Origin: Mesorhizobium ciceri biovar biserrulae WSM1271
GTDB taxonomy: Bacteria; Pseudomonadota; Alphaproteobacteria; Rhizobiales; Rhizobiaceae
Reading direction: 5' to 3'
NCBI RefSeq assembly: GCF_000185905.1
Contig: NC_014923.1
Coordinates: 6,037,501 to 6,101,500, forward strand
DNA: 64,000 nucleotides
The stretch's first letter is position 1; each line of letters starts with the position of its first letter. The notes beneath the pieces are model-generated. The model searched no databases and was not told where the DNA came from. It saw nothing but the letters and a program-made list of their open reading frames with translations. A program made the position numbers and the translations under genes. Below are positions 1-7,839 of this stretch, in pieces.

Positions 1-77
1 GTCGACAAATTCGGGATCGCAACGGCACCATCCGTAATGAGCAGCCCGAACTTAGGGGAACAGGGCCGCAAAGCACT

Positions 78-93
78 TGGCACGAATGATGCA
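78..93 (+). promoter_or_regulatory. sigma-54 (-24/-12) promoter of fixABCX
   Basis: TGGCACGAATGATGCA fits the RpoN consensus TGGCAC-N5-TTGCA with the essential GG and GC at the correct spacing and a single change (ATGC for TTGC). It lies 55 bases before the fixA start. No NifA site (TGT-N10-ACA) is seen in the 77 bases upstream; it may lie before the window. Confidence 0.85.
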
Positions 94-147
94 GCCAAGA
101 ACTCGCACCGCCAGCCCGCATCCGGATAACAGCGTAGAGAAACGCCA

Positions 148-996
148 ATGCACATCGTCGTCAGCATTAAGCAGGTGCCGGACTCGGCACAGATACGGGT
201 CCATCCGGTGACGAACACCATCATGCGCCAGGGTGTGCCGACCATCATTAACCCCTATGACCTATTCGCCCTCGAAGAAGCTCTCAGGCTACGCGACGCT
301 TATGGCGGCGAGGTCACCGTGCTCACCATGGGTCCGCCCATGGCAGAGGACTCCCTGCGCAAAGCGCTTGGCTACGGCGCCGATCGCGCGGTGCTTTTGA
401 CCGACCGCTATTTTGCCGGTTCCGACACACTGGCGACATCACTTGCTCTCTCCCAGGCAATCGCGAAGATCGGCGAAACCTTCGGCACGCCGGACGTGGT
501 CTTCACGGGCAAGCAGACGATCGACGGCGACACCGCGCAAGTCGGGCCCGGCATCGCCAAGCGTCTCGATCTCAGCCAACTCACCTATGTCGCGAGAATC
601 GCTACCATCGATCTTGCTGCGCGCGAGATCACGGTGGAGCGTCGTTGCGAGGGTGGGACGCAGACGCTGAAGAGCAAGCTGCCTTGCCTCATCACAATGC
701 TGGAAGGCACCAACGAGATGCGTCGGGGCTCGATCGAAGACGCATTGAGCGCTGCGCGGAGGCAGGTGGTGAAATGGAGTGCGGCCGAGGCGGGCATTGA
801 GGACCTCACCAAGTGCGGCTTGCGTGGCTCGCCGACGGTCGTCAGACGCGTTTTCGCCCCTACCGCGCGGTCGGAAAAGGCAGCGCAAATTGACACGGCC
901 GAGAAGACGCTGCGCGATCTCGCCGACGAACTGATTGTTGCAATTTTCACCCGCCAGCCGGCACTGGAACCGGAACTCGCCTTCGACGGCGCCTGA
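148..996 (+). CDS. fixA: FixA, electron transfer flavoprotein beta-type subunit
   Basis: This 282-residue protein is the smaller ETF-like subunit of the FixABCX complex. In related systems that complex bifurcates electrons from NADH to quinone and to a low-potential ferredoxin or flavodoxin that feeds nitrogenase. The N-terminus (MHIVVSIKQVPD) and the segment around residues 35-60 (NPYDLFALEEALRLRD, VTVLTMGPP) are typical of the ETF beta fold. The length matches the family. It is the first gene of fixABCX, 18 bases before fixB, behind a sigma-54 promoter, so it is probably expressed in microaerobic bacteroids under NifA. The ribosome binding site before ATG 148 is weak. Confidence 0.97.
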   Translation: MHIVVSIKQVPDSAQIRVHPVTNTIMRQGVPTIINPYDLFALEEALRLRDAYGGEVTVLTMGPPMAEDSLRKALGYGADRAVLLTDRYFAGSDTLATSLALSQAIAKIGETFGTPDVVFTGKQTIDGDTAQVGPGIAKRLDLSQLTYVARIATIDLAAREITVERRCEGGTQTLKSKLPCLITMLEGTNEMRRGSIEDALSAARRQVVKWSAAEAGIEDLTKCGLRGSPTVVRRVFAPTARSEKAAQIDTAEKTLRDLADELIVAIFTRQPALEPELAFDGA

Positions 997-1014
997 CGGC
1001 AAGGAGCAGACCAT

Positions 1015-2124
1015 ATGTCGAGCGCGAACCCAGACACTCCCCGCCCGCCCGCCGGCCGTGCCGGGATGACGAAGGAGCTGCCCGAGCGTTTCAGGGCCTA
1101 TCGGCACGTTTGGGTTTTCATCGAGCTTGAACGCGGCCAGGTCCACTCCGTGTCCTTCGAATTGCTTGGTGAGGGCCGCAAGCTGGCAGACAAACTTGGC
1201 GTCCAGCTCGGGGGCGTTGTGCTCGGACCGCCGGAAGAAGCCACCCAGAACGCGGTCGCCGAAGCCTTCGCCTATGGCGCCGACCTTGTCTACTTCATCG
1301 AGTCGCCGCTGCTCGCCGACTATCGGAATGAGCCTTTCACCAAGGCGATGACCGATTTGGTTGATACTTACAAACCCGAGATTCTGCTTCTTGGAGCGAC
1401 CACGCTCGGCAGGGATCTCGCCGGGTCCGTCGCGACGACCTTGCTAACAGGGCTCACGGCCGACTGCACCGAACTCGATGTGGATGCCGACGGTTCGCTG
1501 GCCGCGACCCGTCCGACTTTCGGGGGCTCGTTGCTATGCACGATATACACGCTGAACTACAGGCCGCAGATGGCGACGGTGCGACCGAGGGTCATGCCCA
1601 TGCCGCAGCGGGCGGACAGAGCGATCGGGCGCGTCATCGCGCACAAGCTGTCACTGGCCGAGGATGAAATCGTCACCAAAATCCTCGGCTTCCTGCCGGA
1701 TAGCCAGTCAGGCACAGCCAATCTCGCCTATGCCGATGTGGTGATTGCGGGAGGGCTCGGCCTCGGCGGGGCGGAGAACCTGCAGCTTGTGAAGAGTCTC
1801 GCGCGAGCGATTGGCGCCGAATTTGGCTGTTCGCGGCCGCTGGTCCAAAAGGGCTGGATGCCGGCGGATCGGCAGATCGGCCAGACTGGCAAGACAATCC
1901 GGCCGAAGCTTTACATAGCGGCTGGTATTTCTGGCGCGATCCAGCACCGCGTTGGGGTTGAGGCAGCCGATCTCATCGTGGCCATCAACACCGACCCGAA
2001 CGCTCCGATTTTCGATTTCGCTCACCTCGGGATCGTCACCGATGCGGTCCGCTTCCTCCCCGCGCTCACCGAGGCCTTCACCCGGCGGCTGTCACCGCAC
2101 AGCCGCGACAAGCTTGCGAGCTAA
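1015..2124 (+). CDS. fixB: FixB, electron transfer flavoprotein alpha-type subunit
   Basis: This 369-residue protein is the alpha ETF partner of FixA and binds FAD in its C-terminal domain. The C-terminal third shows the ETF-alpha nucleotide-binding segment: GLGLGGAENLQLVKSLA, then GQTGKTIRPKLYIAAGISG, then VAINTDPNAPIFDFAHLGIV. ATG 1015 follows GGAGC at a normal distance. It sits between fixA and fixC in the standard order and is presumably co-transcribed with them. Nothing in the frame looks damaged. Confidence 0.97.
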   Translation: MSSANPDTPRPPAGRAGMTKELPERFRAYRHVWVFIELERGQVHSVSFELLGEGRKLADKLGVQLGGVVLGPPEEATQNAVAEAFAYGADLVYFIESPLLADYRNEPFTKAMTDLVDTYKPEILLLGATTLGRDLAGSVATTLLTGLTADCTELDVDADGSLAATRPTFGGSLLCTIYTLNYRPQMATVRPRVMPMPQRADRAIGRVIAHKLSLAEDEIVTKILGFLPDSQSGTANLAYADVVIAGGLGLGGAENLQLVKSLARAIGAEFGCSRPLVQKGWMPADRQIGQTGKTIRPKLYIAAGISGAIQHRVGVEAADLIVAINTDPNAPIFDFAHLGIVTDAVRFLPALTEAFTRRLSPHSRDKLAS

Positions 2125-2135
2125 GGGAGATGGAG

Positions 2136-3443
2136 ATGATCAACGAAGAATTCGACGCCATTGTTATCGGAGCCGGCATGTCCGGGAACGCAGCTGCTTA
2201 CACCATGGCAAGCGACGGCTTGAAGGTGCTCCAGTTGGAGCGAGGTGAATATCCGGGCTCCAAGAATGTTCAGGGCGCCATCATGTACGCGAACATGCTG
2301 GAGAAGATCATCCCGGATTTCCGCGATGATGCACCTCTGGAGCGGCATCTGGTCGAACAGCGGCTATGGGTCATGGACGAGACCTCCCACACCGGGATTC
2401 ACTATCGGTCTGAGGACTTCAACGAGGTGAGCCCCAATCGCTATACCATCATCCGTGCCCAGTTCGACAAGTGGTTTTCGCGCAGGGTGCGCCAGGCGGG
2501 CGCGACGCTTCTGTGCGAGACGACCGTGACGGAACTCGTGCGTGACGACAAGGGCAAGGTGATCGGGGTCCGGACAGATCGGGCTGGCGGAGCGATCTAC
2601 GCGGATGTCGTTGTTCTTGCAGAAGGTGTCTGCGGGCTGCTTGGCACGCGAGGCGGCCTGCGCAAGATGCTGACGCCGGAAGCCGTGGCGCTGGCCGTCA
2701 AGGAAATGCATTTCTTGCCCGAAGAGGTCATTGAGCAGCGGTTCGGCGTCAAAGGGAGTGAAGGCTGCGTGATCGAGGCAGTCGGCACGATATCCCACGA
2801 CATGGCCGGGCTCGGGTTCCTCTACACCAACAAGGAATCGATCTCACTGGGCATCGGCTGCCTCGTCTCGGATTTCACCGCGAAGATGGAGAGCCCTTAC
2901 GCCCTCCTGGACGCGCTAAAAAACCATCCTTCGATCCGGCCGCTGATCGCCGGCTCGGAGGTGAAGGAATACGCGGCGCATCTCATTCCTGAAGGTGGCT
3001 ACAAGGCAATTCCGCAGCTCTTTGGCGACGGTTGGGTCGTTGTTGGCGATGCTGCGCAATTGAACAACGCCATTCACCGCGAGGGTTCGAACCTCGCCAT
3101 GACCTCCGGTCGCATTGCGGCTGAAGCTATCATCCAAGTCAAGAGACGCAACGATCCCATGACCAAACGGAACCTCGCCCTTTACAAGACGATGCTGGAC
3201 GAATCCTTCGTGGTGAAGGACCTGCGGAAATACAAAGACATGCCAGCCTTACTCCATAATAACGCCGGCAATTTCTTCACGACCTACCCGCGGCTAATGT
3301 CGCAAGCCGCGCAGAACTTCATGCGGGTCGACGGCACGCCAAAGATCGAGAAGGAAAGGGCTACTACCGCAGCCTTCATCAAGGCGCGATCGCGGTTGGG
3401 TCTGGTCAGGGACGCTATCCGCCTGGCATTGGCGTGGCGGTGA
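2136..3443 (+). CDS. fixC: FixC, flavoprotein oxidoreductase of the FixABCX complex
   Basis: This protein of about 435 residues is related to ETF-ubiquinone oxidoreductase and should carry electrons from FixAB to the membrane quinone. The N-terminus has the FAD dinucleotide motif (AIVIGAGMSGNAAA) and a later flavin segment reads GDGWVVVGDAAQ. ATG 2136 is preferred over ATG 2130 because GGGAG then lies about six bases upstream and the protein begins MINEEFDAIVIG, as in other FixC proteins. fixC starts 11 bases after the fixB stop and is followed by fixX, so one operon is likely. Confidence 0.97.
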   Translation: MINEEFDAIVIGAGMSGNAAAYTMASDGLKVLQLERGEYPGSKNVQGAIMYANMLEKIIPDFRDDAPLERHLVEQRLWVMDETSHTGIHYRSEDFNEVSPNRYTIIRAQFDKWFSRRVRQAGATLLCETTVTELVRDDKGKVIGVRTDRAGGAIYADVVVLAEGVCGLLGTRGGLRKMLTPEAVALAVKEMHFLPEEVIEQRFGVKGSEGCVIEAVGTISHDMAGLGFLYTNKESISLGIGCLVSDFTAKMESPYALLDALKNHPSIRPLIAGSEVKEYAAHLIPEGGYKAIPQLFGDGWVVVGDAAQLNNAIHREGSNLAMTSGRIAAEAIIQVKRRNDPMTKRNLALYKTMLDESFVVKDLRKYKDMPALLHNNAGNFFTTYPRLMSQAAQNFMRVDGTPKIEKERATTAAFIKARSRLGLVRDAIRLALAWR

Positions 3444-3455
3444 GGCACTGACCAC

Positions 3456-3755
3456 ATGGCAAACCCAGTGACGAACTTGCGTGTAGAGGACAAGCTTTAC
3501 CAGAACCGCTATCTGGTGGACTCCGGCCGTCCGCATATAAAGGTGCGACCGCACGAGCAACCAAGCGCGAATCTGGTCGCGCTGACCCTCGTCTGTCCAG
3601 CGAAATGCTATGAGTCGAACGACAAAGGTCAGGTTGAAATCACCGCTGATGGCTGCATGGAGTGCGGCACCTGCCGCGTCTTGTGCGAGGCCAGCGGCGA
3701 GATCGAATGGAACTATCCGCGCGGTGGCTTCGGTGTCCTCTTCAAGTTCGGATGA
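3456..3755 (+). CDS. fixX: FixX, ferredoxin-like protein
   Basis: This 99-residue ferredoxin-like protein is the iron-sulfur partner of FixC. The cysteine arrangement CPAKCYE followed by CMECGTCRVLCEAS fits the FixX family, which resembles the ferredoxin domain of ETF-QO. The length is normal. It ends the fixABCX operon, 12 bases after fixC. In several rhizobia nifA follows directly, but here about 760 bases without a recognisable gene separate it from nifB. Confidence 0.96.
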   Translation: MANPVTNLRVEDKLYQNRYLVDSGRPHIKVRPHEQPSANLVALTLVCPAKCYESNDKGQVEITADGCMECGTCRVLCEASGEIEWNYPRGGFGVLFKFG

Positions 3756-4373
3756 TCCGCGTTTGCATAGGGCACGTGTGTACTCCTGAAGTTACCACAA
3801 GCGCCAACCGCTTCTGGCACCATCCTCGCAAAGGGGGGCGGGTGAACAGTGTACTTCCAGAATTGAATGAATGCTACTTGGGGGGAGCATTGGACCACAA
3901 CTCCTGAGGTGTTTCCAGGGCTCACATACCGCCGGACCGGGTTAACGAACGCGGCAGGTCGGATACGCTTTGCGCCGACATGACATCGAGGTGAAGAAAT
4001 TCCAGCGTTCTCACGATGTCGAGAACAAGACCATACCCCTGCGCCAGGTGCGCGGGAACTGTCCGTGCCAGGGCCAAGCTGCTCGGTCTCTGACGATGAT
4101 CACGCTCTTGATCGCGATCATGAGGAGCCCATGCGGGCGTCTGGACGAGAGTAAAGGGGAGGCACGCACTCTCCTAGCTGGAACCATGCCGACACAGTAT
4201 GCGGCGACACCTTCACCGCCGATGAGTTCACAGTCGCCGAGATCGACATCTTCGTCGGAGACCGGTCGAGAACGTTGTGCCGAGGCGCTCACGGGTGAAG
4301 GGATCGACACGGGATTTCTGTCTCTCAATGATGTCCGGCCGTAGTCGCCTTCCTCACCTTATGCGGCTGCCGC
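3756..4373 (+). other. fixX-nifB intergenic stretch without a convincing gene
   Basis: About 620 bases follow fixX. A sequence resembling a -24/-12 promoter (TGGCACCATCCTCGCA, 3815-3830) is present, but no plausible coding frame follows it closely. Open frames here have no recognisable similarity or good start. The stretch may be the scar of a lost gene at the place where nifA stands in some other rhizobia. Confidence 0.5.
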
Positions 4374-4389
4374 TGTCCGAGGTCCGACA
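4374..4389 (+). promoter_or_regulatory. NifA upstream activator site of nifB
   Basis: TGTCCGAGGTCCGACA matches TGT-N10-ACA exactly. It lies about 73 bases before the -24 element of the nifB promoter, a usual distance for NifA action through DNA looping. Confidence 0.85.
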
Positions 4390-4461
4390 AATTTATGTCG
4401 GAGCAGCCTCATGATATCCGACGCGAAAGCCAATTGCCGATCATAGTGCCGCCTTTTTAGT

Positions 4462-4477
4462 TGGCATTGCGCTTGCG
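4462..4477 (+). promoter_or_regulatory. sigma-54 (-24/-12) promoter of nifB
   Basis: TGGCATTGCGCTTGCG has the invariant GG and GC of an RpoN promoter at the right spacing. It lies 38 bases before the nifB start, downstream of a consensus NifA site, and probably drives nifB-fdxN-nifZ-nifT. Confidence 0.9.
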
Positions 4478-4515
4478 CTTTGAACCGCGACGTTAACCCG
4501 CAACGGAGCCGTTCA

Positions 4516-5997
4516 ATGTCCGCACCGGCAATTTCGGTTGAGAGCCTGACCGAGACGAAGCTCTCCGACCAGTTGCTGGCGAGCGCGAATTCGGGTGGCT
4601 GCGTATCTACCTCCTGCGGGTCGTCGACAAGACCGGACGATCTGGATCCGGCTGTCTGGGACAAGATCAAGGATCATCCGTGCTTTTCTGAAGAGGCGCA
4701 TCACTATTTCGCGCGCATGCACGTCGCTGTCGCGCCTGCGTGCAATGTCCAATGCAACTATTGCAATCGCAAATATGACTGCTCCAACGAAAGCCGGCCT
4801 GGGGTTGTCTCGGAAAAGCTGACGCCCGACCAGGCGGTACGCAAGGTTATCGCGGTCGCCAACGAAGTGCCGCAGCTTTCCGTGCTGGGCATCGCCGGAC
4901 CGGGCGATGCCTGCTACGACTGGGAGAAGACAAAGGCGACGTTCGAACGCGTCGTCAGGGAAATCCCCGACATCAAGCTTTGCATCTCTACCAATGGGCT
5001 CGCGCTGCCGGACCATGTCGCCGAGCTTGCCGACATGAATGTCGATCACGTGACGATCACCATCAACATGGTCGATCCGGAAATCGGAGCAAAGATCTAT
5101 CCCTGGATCTTTTACGACCACCGCCGCTATGTCGGCATCGAAGCCGCCAGGATCCTGCACGAGCGACAGATGCTGAGCTTGGAGATGCTGAGCGCGCGCG
5201 GCATCCTCACCAAAATTAATTCGGTGATGATCCCCGGGGTGAACGACCAGCACCTGGTTGAGGTGAACAAGCAGGTCAAGCAGCGCGGCGCGATCCTGCA
5301 CAACGTCATGCCCCTGATTTCAGACCCGGCTCACGGCACGTACTACGGACTGACCGGGCAGCGCGGCCCAAATGCACTGGAGATGAGGGCTCTTCAGGAT
5401 CGTCTTCAAGGCGGCGCCAAGCTGATGCGCCACTGCCGGCAGTGCCGGGCAGATGCCGTCGGCCTGCTCGGCGAGGATCGTGGCCAGGAATTCACGATCG
5501 ACCAGATTCCTGGCGAGCTCACCTATGATGCCGGCAAGCGCGAAGCCTATCGGGAGCTGGTCGCGGACGAGCGCCGTGATCACCTGGCGGCCAGGAGCGA
5601 AGCGATTGGAATGGTCAAGGCAGCCGGCTCCGGCAAGTCCCTGGTCGTCGCGGTGGCGACTAGGGGCGGTGGCCGCGTCAACGAACACTTCGGCCATGCC
5701 AAGGAGTTCCAGGTGTATGAAGCCTCGCCGATAGGTATCAACTTTGTCGGGCACCGCAAGGTTGAGCAGTATTGCCTCGGCGGTTGGGGCGAGAACGACA
5801 CTCTCGAGTGCGTCATCGCCGCGCTGGAAGGCGTAGACATCGTGCTTTGCGCCAAGATTGGAAACTGCCCCAAGGATAAGTTGGCGGACGCCGGTATCCG
5901 AGCAACCGACGCTTATGGCCATGACTATATCGAAACGGCAATCGGCGCGATTTACGCCGGCGAGTCCGGCGTCCCGGCCCTCGCGGCGAACGCCTGA
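4516..5997 (+). CDS. nifB: NifB, radical SAM enzyme of FeMo-cofactor synthesis
   Basis: NifB converts iron-sulfur clusters into NifB-co, the 8Fe-9S-C precursor of the FeMo cofactor. This protein of about 493 residues has the radical SAM motif CNVQCNYC (C76, C80, C83) and a C-terminal NifX-like domain beginning near residue 375 (SLVVAVATRGGGRVNEHFG). ATG 4516 is chosen because the longer frame opens on a TTG overlapping the promoter, while a GGAG stands just before 4516. The gene follows a NifA site and a -24/-12 promoter and precedes fdxN, so expression under NifA and RpoN is expected. Confidence 0.97.
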   Translation: MSAPAISVESLTETKLSDQLLASANSGGCVSTSCGSSTRPDDLDPAVWDKIKDHPCFSEEAHHYFARMHVAVAPACNVQCNYCNRKYDCSNESRPGVVSEKLTPDQAVRKVIAVANEVPQLSVLGIAGPGDACYDWEKTKATFERVVREIPDIKLCISTNGLALPDHVAELADMNVDHVTITINMVDPEIGAKIYPWIFYDHRRYVGIEAARILHERQMLSLEMLSARGILTKINSVMIPGVNDQHLVEVNKQVKQRGAILHNVMPLISDPAHGTYYGLTGQRGPNALEMRALQDRLQGGAKLMRHCRQCRADAVGLLGEDRGQEFTIDQIPGELTYDAGKREAYRELVADERRDHLAARSEAIGMVKAAGSGKSLVVAVATRGGGRVNEHFGHAKEFQVYEASPIGINFVGHRKVEQYCLGGWGENDTLECVIAALEGVDIVLCAKIGNCPKDKLADAGIRATDAYGHDYIETAIGAIYAGESGVPALAANA

Positions 5998-6028
5998 GCC
6001 GTCTCATTCCACTCGAACAGGAGTCAAA

Positions 6029-6223
6029 ATGGCTTTCAAGATCATCGCATCCCAATGCACGCAATGCGGCGCCTGCGAATTCGAATGCCCGTCTGGTGCG
6101 ATCAAGTTCAAAGGCGAGAGCTACGTGGTCGAGCCGCAGAAGTGCACAGAATGCCAGGGAGAATTCGACACGCAACAATGTGCCTCGGTATGCCCGGTGC
6201 CGAAGACCTGCGTTCCTGCCTGA
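6029..6223 (+). CDS. fdxN: FdxN, 2[4Fe-4S] ferredoxin
   Basis: This 64-residue ferredoxin has two cysteine clusters, CTQCGACEFEC near residue 10 and a wider C-terminal set (CTECQG, CASVCPVPKTC). FdxN ferredoxins donate electrons for nitrogenase-related reactions. ATG 6029 follows AGGAG at a good distance and gives the family N-terminus MAFKI. The gene lies 31 bases after nifB, the standard rhizobial order. Confidence 0.95.
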   Translation: MAFKIIASQCTQCGACEFECPSGAIKFKGESYVVEPQKCTECQGEFDTQQCASVCPVPKTCVPA

Positions 6224-6299
6224 CCCGGCATAGGGCTGCTTCCGAGAAAGCCTGCGCGCCTCATCAATAACTCTGGCCTCAAACAAACAAGGAACCGCC

Positions 6300-6617
6300 A
6301 TGCGCCTCGCACGCGAACAGGAGGTCGAAATCCGCAGGCCTCCCCAATTCAGGCCGGGGGAGCGGGTCCGTGCCACTCGTCACGTCAAGAACGACGGCAC
6401 CTATCCTGGCAGGGAGATCGGCGAAAATCTCGTGCGCAAGGGTGAAGAGGGTTATGTGCGCGACATCGGCACCTTTCTACAGCAGTTCTTCATCTATGCC
6501 GTCGAATGGATCGACCGTGGCACGGTCGTTGGCATGCGAGCGCGCGAATTGATGAGCCTCGACAGGGCCGACCTTGCCCGTAGGGCCGAAGAAAACGCGA
6601 AGCAAGGGACGGCCTGA
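6300..6617 (+). CDS. nifZ: NifZ, nitrogenase maturation protein
   Basis: NifZ helps form the second P-cluster of the MoFe protein in the systems where it was studied. This 105-residue protein has the family core: GERVRATRHVKNDGTYPG, then GEEGYVRDIGTFLQQFFIYAVEW. ATG 6300 follows an AAGGAA. The stop overlaps the start of nifT (ATGA type), so translation is probably coupled. Confidence 0.95.
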   Translation: MRLAREQEVEIRRPPQFRPGERVRATRHVKNDGTYPGREIGENLVRKGEEGYVRDIGTFLQQFFIYAVEWIDRGTVVGMRARELMSLDRADLARRAEENAKQGTA

Positions 6618-6829
6618 TGAAAGTTATGATCCGCAGGACCGATTCCGGGTTGTCGGCGTACATCCCCAAAAAGGATCTCGAAGAGCCGATTATCGAGCTC
6701 GAGAAGCAAGACCTCTGGGGCGGCGTCGTAACGCTCAGGAACGGGTGGCGGCTCCTTCTACCCGATCTTCCGCCGCATACGCGCCTGCCGATCACTGTCG
6801 AGGCAAGGAAGCTTCCCGACGAGGGCTGA
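6617..6829 (+). CDS. fixU: NifT/FixU family small protein
   Basis: This 70-residue protein belongs to the NifT/FixU family, which accompanies nif genes but has no firmly established biochemical role. The family pattern is visible: MKVMIRRTDSGLSAYIPKKD, then LWGGVVTLRNGWRLLLPDLP. Length is normal. The start overlaps the nifZ stop by one base, as in other rhizobial nifB-fdxN-nifZ-fixU operons. Confidence 0.95.
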   Translation: MKVMIRRTDSGLSAYIPKKDLEEPIIELEKQDLWGGVVTLRNGWRLLLPDLPPHTRLPITVEARKLPDEG

Positions 6830-6868
6830 CGCTGACCCTCAATGAAAGGCGTCAAGAGGAAAAAGAGC

Positions 6869-7753
6869 ATGAACACGATCCCGACCTCGGGCCACCTCTT
6901 CGTCGTCCGCGACAGTTTTGCCCGAAAGCTGCTTGAACTGGCCAGACGAGCGCTCGTCTACGATCAGATGATCCCGTATCTCGGTCCGGGTCTGCTGCGG
7001 CTAAGCTCAGCGGAGCCGCCTGTACCGTGCACCCCAGAGGCCGTCGCCGCCGCACTCAACACCCGGGCCACAGCTCCCTCGAAGATCCGCACCAACATGT
7101 GGTCGGTCGCGCAATTCATCGAGCAGCGCCGGCATCGCCGCACACTTCAAGCCTGGATGGCAGATATATTCGCGGGGCCGACGGCGCCGACGCCCCTCCA
7201 CAACTGGCTCGCAAAGCTCCCGCTCTCCCTCATCGTCGACAGCTGGTACGAAGGCGCCATGAGGGCGGCGCTGGCTGAGGCCGGCCGAACCGACGTCGCC
7301 GAGATCCAAGGCGTCACCCGGGCGAACGAAACTCGCGACATTTGGACCAGAACCTACGACTTGTTCGGGACGGAGCTCGAGCCCGGAGCAGCGACAAAGA
7401 CGGTTCTCTATGCGCCTCATGGCAGTATCAGGCCGGCCGCAAATTTCCTCATAGCCGATTCCGACTATGTCGAAGCCCTGACCGAGATCGACATCCAGAC
7501 CCCTATCCCTGACGTGGTCAAGGAACGGCGCACCGACCGGGGGTTTTTTTTCGTCGGCTGCCGCTTCAATGATCAGATGCTGCGCACTTACGCCAGGCAG
7601 ATCATGAAGCGCTCAGAAGGCCCACGTTACGCGATCATGGACGGACAAACGCTGACCAGAAACGAAGCGCGTTTCCTTGGGGCAAGCGGGATCACGGTGA
7701 TTGACATGCCAGACAGCGATGCCGTGGCGCAACTCGCCGGGTCAACGACTTGA
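6869..7753 (+). CDS. SIR2-like domain protein linked to the nif cluster
   Basis: This protein of about 294 residues resembles SIR2-like (SIR2_2 type) proteins. Supporting segments are the N-terminal YDQMIPYLGPGLLRLSS, in the place of the NAD-binding GAG motif; a central LYAPHGSI, in the place of the family's (K/H)HG segment; and FFFVGCRFNDQMLR near the C-terminus. The glycine motif is degenerate, so deacylase or NADase activity cannot be assumed. ATG 6869 is preferred over 6842, as it follows an AAGAGG and A-rich leader. It lies 39 bases after nifT on the same strand and may share the nif transcript. Its role in fixation is unknown. Confidence 0.7.
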   Translation: MNTIPTSGHLFVVRDSFARKLLELARRALVYDQMIPYLGPGLLRLSSAEPPVPCTPEAVAAALNTRATAPSKIRTNMWSVAQFIEQRRHRRTLQAWMADIFAGPTAPTPLHNWLAKLPLSLIVDSWYEGAMRAALAEAGRTDVAEIQGVTRANETRDIWTRTYDLFGTELEPGAATKTVLYAPHGSIRPAANFLIADSDYVEALTEIDIQTPIPDVVKERRTDRGFFFVGCRFNDQMLRTYARQIMKRSEGPRYAIMDGQTLTRNEARFLGASGITVIDMPDSDAVAQLAGSTT

Positions 7754-7839
7754 GCCAACGCCTGGATCAACTTGAGGACTTCGTTGGTGTGAGTCGACGG
7801 CTTGCTTTTGAAGGCGCTAAGTTCAGTTAGGGACACACT

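Noticed and set aside
3815..3830. Second -24/-12-like promoter between fixX and nifB
   Set aside because: It fits partly (TCGCA at -12), but no gene starts within a sensible distance before the proper nifB promoter, so it was not listed as a promoter feature.
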